A stretch of DNA of 44,865 bases from Spirochaetaceae bacterium (GTDB taxonomy: Bacteria; Spirochaetota; Spirochaetia; Treponematales; Rectinemataceae). The DNA is taken from assembly GCA_026418115.1 (NCBI GenBank), contig JAOABY010000013.1:1-44865 (forward strand). Direction: 5' to 3'. Each line of letters begins with the position of its first letter. Positions within the stretch are counted from its first letter, which is position 1. The notes beneath the pieces are model-generated. The model searched no databases and was not told where the DNA came from. It saw only the letters and a program-made list of their open reading frames with translations. A program made the translations under genes and the position numbers. Below are positions 17,568 through 26,489 of this stretch, piece by piece.

Positions 17568-19294
17568 CAGCACCACTTGCAGAAAAGAAAAAACTCGATG
17601 TCTCAAGATTAGTCCTGCTCTTCTCCATCCTGATCCTGGTAGTTATTGTGGCGGTGCCGGTCCTGCTCATTCTCGTAACGGCATTTTTTGAGAATGGAAA
17701 ATTCAATATTGCCGGCGTTGCGAAGATACTGTCAGACCCTGATACGTATCAGGCGCTTCTGAATTCGCTCGTCATCGCTGCAGGAACCACGGTCGTATCA
17801 ACGGTGCTGGGCACGTTCTTCGCCTGGCTTGTTGCCCGTACCGATCTGCCGTTCAAGAGCACCATGAAAGCCCTCTTCCTGGTGCCTTTCATGCTGCCGT
17901 CATTCATCGGCGCGCTGGCGTGGAAGGTGCTGCTTTCACCTCGTTCCGGCTATATCAACAAACTCCTGATGGCAATCTTCGGGCTGGAACGGGCTCCCTT
18001 CGATATCATGAGCCTGGGGGGCATCATTGCGATCGAAAGCATGTACCTCTTCCCCTTTGTATTCCTTCAGGTAGCAGGCGCTCTCGAACGAATGGACCCG
18101 ACGCTCGAAGAATCGGCACGCATTTCGGGTGCAGACCTGTTTACGATTACGCGCAAGATTACCCTGCCCCTCGTCATGCCGAGCATCCTTGCTGGTGCAC
18201 TGCTGGTTGCCCTCTACTCGCTGTCACACTTCGGAGTGCCTGCGATTCTCGGTACCGAAAAAGGCATCTTCAATATTCCAACCAAGATATACGAGCGAAT
18301 CTATTCTTCCGGAGGATCATTCGGAGCCATCAGAGTCGGTACCATTCTTTCAACGATTCTGGTCATCTCCGCCGCGCTGATTCTGAAACTTCAGGATCTG
18401 CTGCTCAAGAAAGGCCAGTATCAGGTCATTGCCGGCAAGAGCATGCGCCCGGTTGTGCTGAAGCTCAGGGGCCTTAAGTATCCCCTTCTGGCCATCAGCA
18501 TCATCTACATCAGCATTACGGTCATTCTGCCTACCATCACGATCTTCCTTGTCGGCGGGCTCAAGACCTACGGCCTTCCCTTCCAGCTCAAATTCATGAC
18601 CTGGGATAACTATCTCAAGATCTTCCAGTGGAAGATCACCAAGGATGCCATCTGGAACTCGCTGTATCTTTCGGTTGGCGCTGCCTTCGTCACCATGCTC
18701 GCCGGTACGATGATCTCCTACGTCATTGTGAAAATGAAGTTCAGGGGAAAATTTATTCTCCAGTTCCTCGGCGTACTCCCCTTTTCGCTGCCGGGCACCG
18801 TCATCGCGCTCGGCGTGATCCTCACCTGGAGCGGCAGGTTTGGCATCAATCTGTACAACACTCCCTGGATCATCTTCGTTGCCTACGTTGCCCGGTACAT
18901 GGCTTTTGCGATCAAATCTAGTTCAGCTTCCCTCTCGCAGGTGTCTGATTCGCTCGAGGAGGCAGGAAGAGCCTGCGGAGCGACGCACTGGCAGAGCCTC
19001 AAGGACATTGTCCTGCCGCTCATTCGGCCGGGCATGATCAGTGCCTTTTTCCTCATCTTCCTGCCTGCGTTGCGAGAGCTGACCACCTCAGTGCTCCTGT
19101 ACGGGCCGACCACGCGAACCATCGGCGTTGCCATCTACACGCTGAATGAGGACGGTGAGACAGTCAAAGCCGCTGCGCTTGCAAGTATTGCACTCATCAT
19201 CATTTTCGTGGGCGAAACGCTCATCCGCAAATTCCTGGCAACACTTGAACAGCGGGCCACAAAAGTAGAGGAGATCAAGAATGTCCCAGCTTGA
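17564..19294 (+). CDS. ABC importer permease, two fused transmembrane halves (FbpB-like)
   Basis: A 576-aa inner-membrane protein with two BPD_transp_1 domains in tandem, about 6 membrane segments each, as in FbpB and ThiP. Each half carries an EAA-type coupling motif: LEESARISGADLFTITRKIT (about residues 185-204) and LEEAGRACGATHWQSLKDIV (about 462-481). One chain can therefore form the full pore. GGGAGG lies seven bases before the ATG. It overlaps both ATPase genes (4 bp and 14 bp), indicating strict translational coupling. Confidence 0.9.
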   Translation: MTAPLAEKKKLDVSRLVLLFSILILVVIVAVPVLLILVTAFFENGKFNIAGVAKILSDPDTYQALLNSLVIAAGTTVVSTVLGTFFAWLVARTDLPFKSTMKALFLVPFMLPSFIGALAWKVLLSPRSGYINKLLMAIFGLERAPFDIMSLGGIIAIESMYLFPFVFLQVAGALERMDPTLEESARISGADLFTITRKITLPLVMPSILAGALLVALYSLSHFGVPAILGTEKGIFNIPTKIYERIYSSGGSFGAIRVGTILSTILVISAALILKLQDLLLKKGQYQVIAGKSMRPVVLKLRGLKYPLLAISIIYISITVILPTITIFLVGGLKTYGLPFQLKFMTWDNYLKIFQWKITKDAIWNSLYLSVGAAFVTMLAGTMISYVIVKMKFRGKFILQFLGVLPFSLPGTVIALGVILTWSGRFGINLYNTPWIIFVAYVARYMAFAIKSSSASLSQVSDSLEEAGRACGATHWQSLKDIVLPLIRPGMISAFFLIFLPALRELTTSVLLYGPTTRTIGVAIYTLNEDGETVKAAALASIALIIIFVGETLIRKFLATLEQRATKVEEIKNVPA

Positions 19295-20336
19295 ACTGAT
19301 CGATGTGACCAAGCGATTCGGCGATGTGACCGCGGTAAACCGTCTCAATCTGCGTGTGGAAAAAGGCGAATGCTTTTCTTTTCTCGGCCCTTCAGGATGC
19401 GGTAAGACCACGACCCTTAGGATGATTGCAGGTTTCGAAGATCTTGATGAAGGCGAGCTGCGTGTCGAAGGGTCGGTCTATTCGTCGAGCTTCAAGAAAT
19501 TCTATATTCCGCCGGAAAAGAGAGACTTCGGCATGGTCTTCCAGGCCTTCGCCGTATGGCCGCACCTGACCGTCCGGGAAAACGTTGCCTTCCCGCTGAG
19601 AATTCGCCACAGACCCAGGCACGAAATCGAGGAGCGGGTCAAGATGGCGCTTACCAGCACCAACCTGCTCAAGATACAGGACAGCTACCCCGGCAGGCTT
19701 TCGGGCGGAGAACAACAACGCATCGCGCTCGCGCGCGCCATTGCGATCAACCCCAAGGTCATGCTGCTGGACGAACCCCTCTCCAACCTCGATGCCAAGC
19801 TGAGGGAAGAAATGCGGTTCGAAATCAAGGATCTCCAGAAACGGTTCGGGTTTACCATTATCTATGTCACCCACGACCAGGCGGAAGCCATGGCGCTTTC
19901 CGACCGCATGCTCGTCATGGACAATGGCGTGGTGCAGCAGATCGGCAAGCCCCTCGAAATCTACCACAAGCCGGCGAATCGCTTTGTCTTTTCCTTCATC
20001 GGCCTTTCCAACTTTATCCCAGTCAGTGTGAGGGACGGAGCTGCAATCATCGATGGAACCGACCGGATCGCTGCAGAAGGCGTTCCTCCCGAATTGGGAT
20101 CGCGAGCAGTAATGGCCTGTCGCCCTTCGGATATCTCCTTCGTGCCAGAATCAGAAACAGAGCGGGCTGTACCGGCAGTCTTGCTGCGCCGCACCTACCT
20201 GGGCGACATTGTGGACATGAAACTGAAAGTGGGAGCCGCAGAGCTGCGCGTACAGAAGCATGTCAAGAATGCCCTGCCACAAGAAGGAGAACGTTGCTTC
20301 ATTCGGTTCAATTCGGTGCTGTGGTATAAGGATTGA
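19281..20336 (+). CDS. ABC importer ATPase, second copy
   Basis: A 351-aa ATPase similar to, but not a near-identical copy of, the one upstream. Walker [67 protein letters not shown] and YVTHDQAEAMALSDRM are intact, followed by a TOBE-type domain. Having two ATPase genes around one fused permease suggests a heterodimeric NBD pair, or alternative partners. Motif copy 20032-20041 encodes DGA at the start of the TOBE region, the least conserved part. Confidence 0.9.
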   Translation: MSQLELIDVTKRFGDVTAVNRLNLRVEKGECFSFLGPSGCGKTTTLRMIAGFEDLDEGELRVEGSVYSSSFKKFYIPPEKRDFGMVFQAFAVWPHLTVRENVAFPLRIRHRPRHEIEERVKMALTSTNLLKIQDSYPGRLSGGEQQRIALARAIAINPKVMLLDEPLSNLDAKLREEMRFEIKDLQKRFGFTIIYVTHDQAEAMALSDRMLVMDNGVVQQIGKPLEIYHKPANRFVFSFIGLSNFIPVSVRDGAAIIDGTDRIAAEGVPPELGSRAVMACRPSDISFVPESETERAVPAVLLRRTYLGDIVDMKLKVGAAELRVQKHVKNALPQEGERCFIRFNSVLWYKD

Positions 20337-20370
20337 AAACGGAAAATTCGCCTATATGGTGATTTGAAAG

Positions 20371-20399
20371 GCATGGGGCTCTGGACAGATGCCCCATGC
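20371..20399 (+). terminator. Hairpin after ABC operon
   Basis: GCATGGGGC (20371-20379) and GCCCCATGC (20391-20399) form a perfect 9-bp stem with an 11-base loop, 34 bp after the last ATPase gene. There is no U-run, so efficiency is uncertain. Confidence 0.5.
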
Positions 20400-20490
20400 T
20401 CAATCACTATGGAGATATGGGTGATAATACGTCGAAAAAAGCAGCCGGCCTGAATACTCATAGATTCACGGAATATCCAGGTCGTCTTTC

Positions 20491-21618
20491 ATGAGCCTGC
20501 GAACCCTCTTCCACCCCGAACTCTCTCATCACAAGCTGCCCAGAAGACCATTCTTCGAAGGCTGGTACTGCAAGATGGTAGCTGCTGACGGTAGCATGCT
20601 CGCCATCATCCCTGGCTATTTCAAGGGGAAAAACCCCACCGATGATCATGCCTTCATTCAGATCTATGATACGAACCGCAGCAAGAGCGCCTTCATCCGA
20701 TATCCTGCAGAGACCTATCACGCCGCCCCTGACGCACTTGAGATCGAGATCGCAGGTTCACGTTTTACCCCTCGCGGGATCACACTCAATATTGATGCAC
20801 TCGATGATGCTGGCACCCCGTGGCAACTTGCAGGAACGGTAACATTCAGCGAGCTCCTTCCCTGGCCACGCCACTTCCTATCACCCAACGCCATGGGATG
20901 GTACAGTTTTGTGCCCTTTATGGAGTGCAACCATGCCGTACTCAGCTTCGATCATACGCTGCGGGGTACCATTTCCGACTCCATCGCAGGCATCGTCCAT
21001 GATTTCAACGGAGGCCGAGGCTATATCGAGAAAGACTGGGGCTCATCCTTCCCCTCTGAATACCTCTGGCTGCAAGGCAATCAATTCGCCAGCCACCCAG
21101 GTGCCAGCATCTTTCTCAGCATAGCTACCATACCATGGCTGGGCTCGTCCTTTCCTGGCCATATAGGAGGACTCTGGCTCGGCGATCAGCACCAGGAATT
21201 TCATCTCTTTGCAAAGTATAATGGCTCCTCAGTCCTTGCCCTTCAGGCTGACGAAAGAGATGTGCTCGCCTTGCTGCAGCGCAGCAATCTCATCCTGAGG
21301 ATCAGAGCTCACAGGGACAGAGCCGTGCCTCTGAGCGCCCCCTACCACGGCTCCATGCAGACAAAGATTCTCGAAAGCGCTGGCACCAATGTGAGTGTTG
21401 AACTTTTCTTGCTTCGTCCGGACTCCATTCGCCCCCACTCCAGAGAACTGGCAGCATCCCTCTCAGATATCGACCTTGCGGCACCTTCCGAATATCTTGC
21501 GCACATCTGGGGGACGGAGCTGCTTTTTGACGATACCACAACCGCCGCCTGCCTCGAGACCGTTGGCGATCTCAGCAAACTTGCTGCTCAGCCACGACAG
21601 GCAGCGCGAACTCTCTAA
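20491..21618 (+). CDS. Tocopherol-cyclase-like family protein
   Basis: A 375-aa protein of the tocopherol cyclase/VTE1-like family, recognised from RPFFEGWYCKMV near the N-terminus, a central GRGYIEKDWGSSFPSEYLW and the following LQGNQF. Bacterial members outside phototrophs have no established reaction; a lipocalin-like barrel acting on a hydrophobic or terpenoid substrate is the usual idea. No signal peptide is visible. Motif copies at 21314-21323 (DRA) and 21511-21520 (GTEL). It lies upstream of enolase on the same strand, with 63 bp between them. Confidence 0.7.
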   Translation: MSLRTLFHPELSHHKLPRRPFFEGWYCKMVAADGSMLAIIPGYFKGKNPTDDHAFIQIYDTNRSKSAFIRYPAETYHAAPDALEIEIAGSRFTPRGITLNIDALDDAGTPWQLAGTVTFSELLPWPRHFLSPNAMGWYSFVPFMECNHAVLSFDHTLRGTISDSIAGIVHDFNGGRGYIEKDWGSSFPSEYLWLQGNQFASHPGASIFLSIATIPWLGSSFPGHIGGLWLGDQHQEFHLFAKYNGSSVLALQADERDVLALLQRSNLILRIRAHRDRAVPLSAPYHGSMQTKILESAGTNVSVELFLLRPDSIRPHSRELAASLSDIDLAAPSEYLAHIWGTELLFDDTTTAACLETVGDLSKLAAQPRQAARTL

Positions 21619-21681
21619 GTCTTGACCTTTCCAGCCTGTATCAGTATCGTTCAATACATATCCAAACCAAAGGAGATCCCC

Positions 21682-22980
21682 ATGAGCATCATTGAATACG
21701 TAGAGGCTCGTGAAATTCTCGATTCCCGTGGCAATCCCACAATCGAAGTCGATGTCGTCCTCGAGGACGGTACCCTCGGCCGCGCCGCCGTTCCATCAGG
21801 CGCCTCCACCGGCGAGTATGAGGCAGTCGAACTTCGCGATGGTGACAAGAAACGCTTCCTTGGCAAGGGCGTCCTGACCGCTGTGGAGAACGTCAACACC
21901 ACCATTGCCGGTGAGATCTGCGGCCTCGACGCACTTGAGCAGGTCGACATCGACCGGACCCTCATCGAACTCGATGGTACCGAGAACAAGGGCAAGCTTG
22001 GCGCCAACGCCATTCTCGGCGTCTCCATGGCTGTCGCCCGCGCCGCAGCCGAATACCTCGGCCTGCCGCTCTATAAGTACCTCGGCGGAGCTCACACGAC
22101 CCTCCTGCCCGTCCCCATGTCCAACATCATCAACGGCGGCAAGCACGCCGACAATAAGGTCGATTTCCAGGAATTCATGATCATGCCGGTCGGTGCCGAG
22201 TCCTTCCGCGAGGCCGTCCGCATGAACACCGAAGTCTTCCATGCCCTCAAAGGCATCCTCAAGGCCGAAGGCCACAACACCGCCGTCGGCGATGAAGGCG
22301 GCTTCGCCCCGAACATCGAGAACGAGCAGGCCCTCGACTACATCATGAGAGCCATCGAAAAAGCCGGCTACAAGCCCGGTGAGCAGATCGCCATCGCCCT
22401 CGACCCGGCTGCCAGTGAGCTCTTCGAAGAAGGCGGCGGAAAAGGCTATCGCTTCTGGAAGTCCAACCCCGATAAAATTTTCACCGCCGATGACATGATC
22501 GAGCTGTACACCCGCTGGGTCGAGAAGTACCCCATCGTCTCTATCGAAGACGGCCTCGACCAGAATGACTGGGATGGCTATGTCAAGTTTACCAAGGCAC
22601 TCGGCAAGAAAATCCAGATCGTCGGCGACGACTTCTTCGTCACCAACACCAAGCGGCTTGCCAAAGGCATCGAGATGGGCGCCTGCAATTCCATTCTCAC
22701 CAAGCCCACCCAGATCGGCCCCGTCCCCGAACCCATCGAGACCATCAACATGGCCAGGCGCGCCGGCTACACCGCCGTAGTCTCCCACCGCTCCGGCGAA
22801 ACCGAAGATACCTTCATCGCCGACCTGGTCGTTGGCCTCGAAACCGGCCAGATCAAGACCGGCTCCATGTCGCGCACCGACCGCATCGCCAAATACAACC
22901 AGCTCATGCGCATCGAGGACGAGATGGAAGGCATTGCCGAGTACTGGGGCCGCAAAGTGTTCTACAACGTTCGCGGCTGA
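21682..22980 (+). CDS. eno: Enolase
   Basis: Phosphopyruvate hydratase of glycolysis (2-phosphoglycerate to phosphoenolpyruvate), 432 aa, the standard length. [27 protein letters not shown], the magnesium ligands in AIALDPAAS and [11 protein letters not shown], and the signature [14 protein letters not shown] plus [19 protein letters not shown] are all intact. The ATG at 21682 has AAGGAG seven bases before. Codon use is strikingly biased to C in third position compared with neighbours, as expected for a very highly expressed gene, which also opens a long spurious antisense reading frame. No motif copy lies inside it. Confidence 0.97.
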   Translation: MSIIEYVEAREILDSRGNPTIEVDVVLEDGTLGRAAVPSGASTGEYEAVELRDGDKKRFLGKGVLTAVENVNTTIAGEICGLDALEQVDIDRTLIELDGTENKGKLGANAILGVSMAVARAAAEYLGLPLYKYLGGAHTTLLPVPMSNIINGGKHADNKVDFQEFMIMPVGAESFREAVRMNTEVFHALKGILKAEGHNTAVGDEGGFAPNIENEQALDYIMRAIEKAGYKPGEQIAIALDPAASELFEEGGGKGYRFWKSNPDKIFTADDMIELYTRWVEKYPIVSIEDGLDQNDWDGYVKFTKALGKKIQIVGDDFFVTNTKRLAKGIEMGACNSILTKPTQIGPVPEPIETINMARRAGYTAVVSHRSGETEDTFIADLVVGLETGQIKTGSMSRTDRIAKYNQLMRIEDEMEGIAEYWGRKVFYNVRG

Positions 22981-23051
22981 AACCAGACGTTCTGCCAGGC
23001 TCGGCACCTTTCAACATGGCCAAGCGCCAGGCTATCGACTGACTGACTTCC

Positions 23052-23079
23052 AGGGCTGTCTCTCACAGGCAGCCCTTTT
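23052..23079 (+). terminator. Intrinsic terminator of enolase
   Basis: AGGGCTG (23052-23058) pairs with CAGCCCT (23070-23076), followed by TTT, 72 bases after the enolase stop. Confidence 0.75.
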
Positions 23080-23109
23080 GTATGATGGGGGAGCAAGGCC
23101 ATATCCAGA

Positions 23110-23383
23110 GCTCTGTCCCTCCCTCTGCCCCTACCCTGCATCTGCCCCAGGCTCCCCCTCGCTCCGAAGTCCTCGCCGCCGGCTCTATCCACTCTCATCT
23201 GCCGGCAATGCCGAGCTCCGTCCCTGCATACACCGACCCCTACGGCGCGGCTCCGGTCTTCTCCGCTACCCCCACGAGGCCGTGGCCGTATCGCCTTCAC
23301 CAACCTATCTTGCAGCTCCGTCCCTCTTCTGGAATCTTGCCCCACGCTCTGGGGACAGAGCTTCCATCTTTCAGCTCTGTCCC
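23110..23383. repeat. Cluster of five dispersed-motif copies
   Basis: Within the 451-bp gap between enolase and the VIT gene lie copies at 23110-23119 (A form), 23215-23224 (G), 23315-23324 (G), 23352-23361 (A, opposite strand) and 23374-23383 (A). This is the densest group in the window. The gap shows no convincing gene: the short in-frame readings are Pro/Ser/Ala-rich and look like translated repeat DNA. Confidence 0.8.
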
Positions 23384-23384
23384 C
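23351..23384. repeat. Perfect inverted pair of the motif
   Basis: The arms 23351-23362 and 23373-23384 are exact reverse complements over 12 bp with a 10-base spacer. Both arms contain GGGACAGAGCT. As RNA it would form a strong hairpin, as DNA a cruciform. It overlaps the -35 of the VIT promoter call. Confidence 0.85.
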
Positions 23385-23397
23385 GCTTGGATACAAT
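23369..23397 (+). promoter_or_regulatory. Promoter of the VIT-family gene
   Basis: TTTCAG (23369-23374), a 17-base spacer and TACAAT (23392-23397), 34 bases before the ATG. The spacer carries a full motif copy. Confidence 0.45.
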
Positions 23398-23431
23398 AGA
23401 ACCACGTTATCATGCATGACAGGAGACAGAG

Positions 23432-24229
23432 ATGCTGACACGCAGACTTGATGAGGCACGCGAAGCATGGAAGCGCAAGGATCCTGAAGCCACCCGACGG
23501 GCTCACACAACTCATCACACCCTGAACGCACCGGAACAGCACACAACCGGGCAGGGTAAATACATCAAGAGTATTGTCTATGGTGGACTTGATGGTACCA
23601 TCACTACCTTCGCCGCGGTTGCTGGCGTTGCCGGCGCTGCACTCTCGCCCAGTGTAGTACTGATCGTGGGGCTTGCAAACCTTCTTGCAGACGGACTGTC
23701 GATGTCAATCGGTGACTATCTCTCGTCGAAGAGCGAGCGCGAATATGAAGCAGCGGAACGAGCACGCGAGGCATGGGAGGTACAGCACTATCCCGAAGGC
23801 GAAAAGCAGGAGTTGCGAGAGATCTATATGAATAGAGGCATGTCAGCCGAAGATGCGAATGCCGTTGTCGACATCATCGCCAAGGATGAAACAGCCTGGA
23901 TCGATACAATGATGGTAGAGGAATTGGGCATTATCCCCTCGGACGAATCGCCACTGGCCAATGCAATCGCCACCTTCATTTCCTTTGCACTCTTCGGCTT
24001 CATCCCTATTGCCGCGTATGTCATGGCTCTCTTCGTACCAAGTTTCGCCACGCTTCGTTTTACGCTTGCCTGCATACTGACTGGCGCTACCCTGTTCGGA
24101 CTCGGAGCTCTCAAGACCACCATTACCGGTACGAGCTGGTTCAAATCTGGTCTGGAGACTCTGCTGGTAGGTGGTATTGCAGCCACCGCCGCCTATGTGG
24201 TGGGAGCGCTGCTCGGCGGTCTCGCCTGA
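23432..24229 (+). CDS. VIT/CCC1-family Fe2+/Mn2+ transporter
   Basis: A 265-aa membrane protein of the VIT1/CCC1 (DUF125) family, which moves ferrous iron or manganese by proton antiport. YGGLDGTITTFAAVAGVAGA (first helix) and LADGLSMSIGDYLSSKSERE are diagnostic. The acidic cytoplasmic loop of the family follows (about residues 100-165), then three C-terminal helices ending LVGGIAATAAYVVGALLGGL. GGAG lies 8 bases before the ATG. In this organism efflux or storage of metal is likely, but direction is not shown by sequence. Preceded by the motif cluster. Confidence 0.9.
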   Translation: MLTRRLDEAREAWKRKDPEATRRAHTTHHTLNAPEQHTTGQGKYIKSIVYGGLDGTITTFAAVAGVAGAALSPSVVLIVGLANLLADGLSMSIGDYLSSKSEREYEAAERAREAWEVQHYPEGEKQELREIYMNRGMSAEDANAVVDIIAKDETAWIDTMMVEELGIIPSDESPLANAIATFISFALFGFIPIAAYVMALFVPSFATLRFTLACILTGATLFGLGALKTTITGTSWFKSGLETLLVGGIAATAAYVVGALLGGLA

Positions 24230-24296
24230 ATTCTCTGCCACGGTGGCGCCATTATCCTCTTTCATGCATGTTGCGTCACAGGTATTCCAGATCGCC

Positions 24297-24302
24297 TATA
24301 AT
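24297..24302 (+). promoter_or_regulatory. -10 element for the DJ-1 gene
   Basis: Perfect TATAAT 76 bases before the DJ-1 ATG. The best -35 (TTGCGT at 24271-24276) is 20 bases away, too far for an ideal promoter. Confidence 0.35.
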
Positions 24303-24378
24303 GAAAAAGGATGCTTTCCATACGCCACATCTCACCAGTTTTACTGCAAGATGTTCAGAAGATTCAGGGAGGTAGCAT

Positions 24379-24927
24379 ATGAAACGAGCCTTGATTTTTC
24401 TCGCCGATGGATTTGAGGAAGTCGAGGCACTCACGCCAGCCGACTATATGCGGCGCGCAGGCATCGAAGTAATCCTTGCTGGTATTGCAGGCAAAACAGT
24501 CAAGGGAGCGCGGGGCGTCACCGTGCTTGCAGATGCAGGCCCGGAAGCGCTTGCAGACACCTATGATGCCGTTATCTGCCCTGGAGGCATGCCGGGCGCT
24601 CGCAATCTTGCCGAAAGTGAAAAAGTCAGAACCTGCATCCTCAGACACCATGCCGAAGGCAGGATTGTTGCAGCCATTTGCGCTTCTCCTGCCTACGTTC
24701 TGGAAGGCTCATGCCATCTACTCAAAGGCAAAAAATTCACTGGCTATCCTGGCACCGAAGGCATGGTACAGGGCGGTCACTATCTCCATGACCCCGTGGT
24801 AATCGATGGTACGATTATCACATCGAGAGGGCCAGGTACCGCAGGGGCATTCGCAATAGCCCTCATCGATGCACTGGCTGGCCACGCCAAAGCTCAGGAA
24901 GTCCGGCAGCATACCTTGCTCGGTTGA
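24379..24927 (+). CDS. DJ-1/PfpI-family protein
   Basis: A 182-aa DJ-1/ThiJ/PfpI protein of the YajL-like branch. The nucleophile-elbow cysteine is in AAICASPAYVLEG (about residue 98), the upstream acid in LADGFEEVEALTPAD, and the helper segment is SRGPGTAGAFAIALIDAL. The family is linked to repair of glyoxal-damaged or oxidised protein, though exact reactions are debated. GGGAGG lies seven bases before the ATG. A motif copy (24930-24939) begins three bases after the stop codon. Confidence 0.88.
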   Translation: MKRALIFLADGFEEVEALTPADYMRRAGIEVILAGIAGKTVKGARGVTVLADAGPEALADTYDAVICPGGMPGARNLAESEKVRTCILRHHAEGRIVAAICASPAYVLEGSCHLLKGKKFTGYPGTEGMVQGGHYLHDPVVIDGTIITSRGPGTAGAFAIALIDALAGHAKAQEVRQHTLLG

Positions 24928-25023
24928 AAGCTCCGTCCCCATTATCCCGATATTTGCAGCCCCGCCACCAAAAGGGGGGCTTGCTGGCGCTGTGCACCTG
25001 CAGCCTCACCAGACAACACCAAC

Positions 25024-25041
25024 GAGCGCAGAAGTGCGCTC
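25024..25041 (+). terminator. Hairpin after the DJ-1 gene
   Basis: GAGCGCA and TGCGCTC with a 4-base loop; no U-run follows. TTGACA at 25072-25077 just downstream may be the -35 of the MFS gene, but its -10 is poor. Confidence 0.4.
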
Positions 25042-25132
25042 AGCACGCCTGCTTGTAATTCATATCGCCAGTTGACACCACCCTCCGGTATCGAATAGTT
25101 ATTTACTTATTGAAAGAAAAAGGAGGCCTTGC

Positions 25133-26488
25133 ATGAAATCCGCCGCCCGTGAAGCAACTGCTGCACCATCCACTGTCACCACATCAGAAAAAATGAGCTC
25201 CGCCCACTTCCGTACTGCCCTGACGCTCGGATTCGGTCTGTTCGGTGCCCAGCTCATGTGGATGGTCTACAATACCTACATGCCCATCTTCCTCCAGGCA
25301 GGCGCAGCCGGCTTTTCCACTTCTCTTGCAGTCCGCGGGTTCGGGCTCTCTGCAACCCTTACGGGTATCATCATGACCTTTGATAATATTGCCGCCTTTT
25401 TTCTTCAGCCTATCATGGGTCCGATCAGCGATCGGACCCATACCCGCTTCGGACGGAGAATCCCCTATATTATGGTCTTTGCTCCCCTGTCGGCTATTGC
25501 CTTTGCATTGATTCCAGTTGGAACACTGCTCATTCCGCCATCCCTCTCCGGTCAGCTTTCCATGATCAGAGGCCCCTTTGCCATTCTCATCGGTGCTGCG
25601 CTTGTCATGGTGCTCTGCATGGCGCTCTGGAGAACACCTCTTTTTGCCCTCATGCCGGATCTCTTTCCATCTGCACTGCGCTCGGAAGCGAATGCGCTCA
25701 TCAACATCATGTCAGGTATTGGAGGGATCATTGCCTTTGTAGCGGGAGGCCTTCTGTTTTCTCTGAATCCCGGTATGCCCTTCTGGTTTGGCTCGCTCAT
25801 TACCCTGCTGGCAGTGCTGGTCGTCGTACTGAAAATTCGCGAGCCCCAGACTTCCACCGAACGCTCGGAATCCCGTCGAATCCGGGATATCCTCCTGGAT
25901 CTGCGCCGCATGCCTTCAGCCAATCGAACAAGCCTTGTGCTCCTTGTGCTCACTGTCTTTGGGTATATGCTGGGCTACATGGCTATCGAGACGTTTTTCT
26001 CTTCATTTGCTGTCTCGACGATGGGCATGAAGCCCTCGGCTGCAGCAATGCTGCTCGCGGTGTCTTATGTATCCTTTCTGATCTTTGCCATGCCCTCGAG
26101 TACCCTCGCAAAGCGCTGGGGTCGCAAACGGACAGTCATGACTGGCCTGGTTATATTTGGTCTGGGGCTGGTAGTCATCTGGCTCTTCCCCTCTGTCCCT
26201 GTGGTTGTTGCCATGCTTCTTGTAGGAGGATTCGGTTGGGCGCTGGTCAATATCAACTGCTATCCCATGATTCTTGATACCTCGGTCGATGAATCTCTCA
26301 TGGGCACCTTCTCGGGACTGTATTTCATTGCGACAACGCTTGCAGGCACCCTGGGGCCGATTCTCAATGGCTGGATCATCGACCTCACCGGTCGCAACTA
26401 CGCAGTGATCTTTCTTGTCTGCCCTCTGTTCTTCCTCTTCTCATTCCTGTGTCTGAACAGGGTCACCACTGGCGAGATCAAGGCATAG
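25133..26488 (+). CDS. MFS transporter, GPH/SLC45-like
   Basis: A 451-aa major facilitator with about 12 membrane segments. The cytoplasmic signature PISDRTHTRFGRRIPYIM after helix 2 is characteristic of the glycoside-pentoside-hexuronide/SLC45 group, so a sugar or glycoside is the likely substrate. The central loop SRRIRDILLDLRRMPSANR separates two six-helix halves. AGGAGG lies eight bases before the ATG. The following hydrolase gene starts one base after the stop, so the two are almost certainly co-translated. A near copy of the motif is at 26190-26199. Confidence 0.88.
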   Translation: MKSAAREATAAPSTVTTSEKMSSAHFRTALTLGFGLFGAQLMWMVYNTYMPIFLQAGAAGFSTSLAVRGFGLSATLTGIIMTFDNIAAFFLQPIMGPISDRTHTRFGRRIPYIMVFAPLSAIAFALIPVGTLLIPPSLSGQLSMIRGPFAILIGAALVMVLCMALWRTPLFALMPDLFPSALRSEANALINIMSGIGGIIAFVAGGLLFSLNPGMPFWFGSLITLLAVLVVVLKIREPQTSTERSESRRIRDILLDLRRMPSANRTSLVLLVLTVFGYMLGYMAIETFFSSFAVSTMGMKPSAAAMLLAVSYVSFLIFAMPSSTLAKRWGRKRTVMTGLVIFGLGLVVIWLFPSVPVVVAMLLVGGFGWALVNINCYPMILDTSVDESLMGTFSGLYFIATTLAGTLGPILNGWIIDLTGRNYAVIFLVCPLFFLFSFLCLNRVTTGEIKA

Positions 26489-26489
26489 C

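Noticed and set aside
21796-23007. 403-codon open frame antisense to enolase
   Set aside because: Caused by the strong third-position C bias of enolase; no family resemblance and no ribosome site.
23082-23399. 105-codon frame in the enolase-VIT gap
   Set aside because: Consists largely of translated motif copies and Pro/Ser/Ala; no ribosome site.
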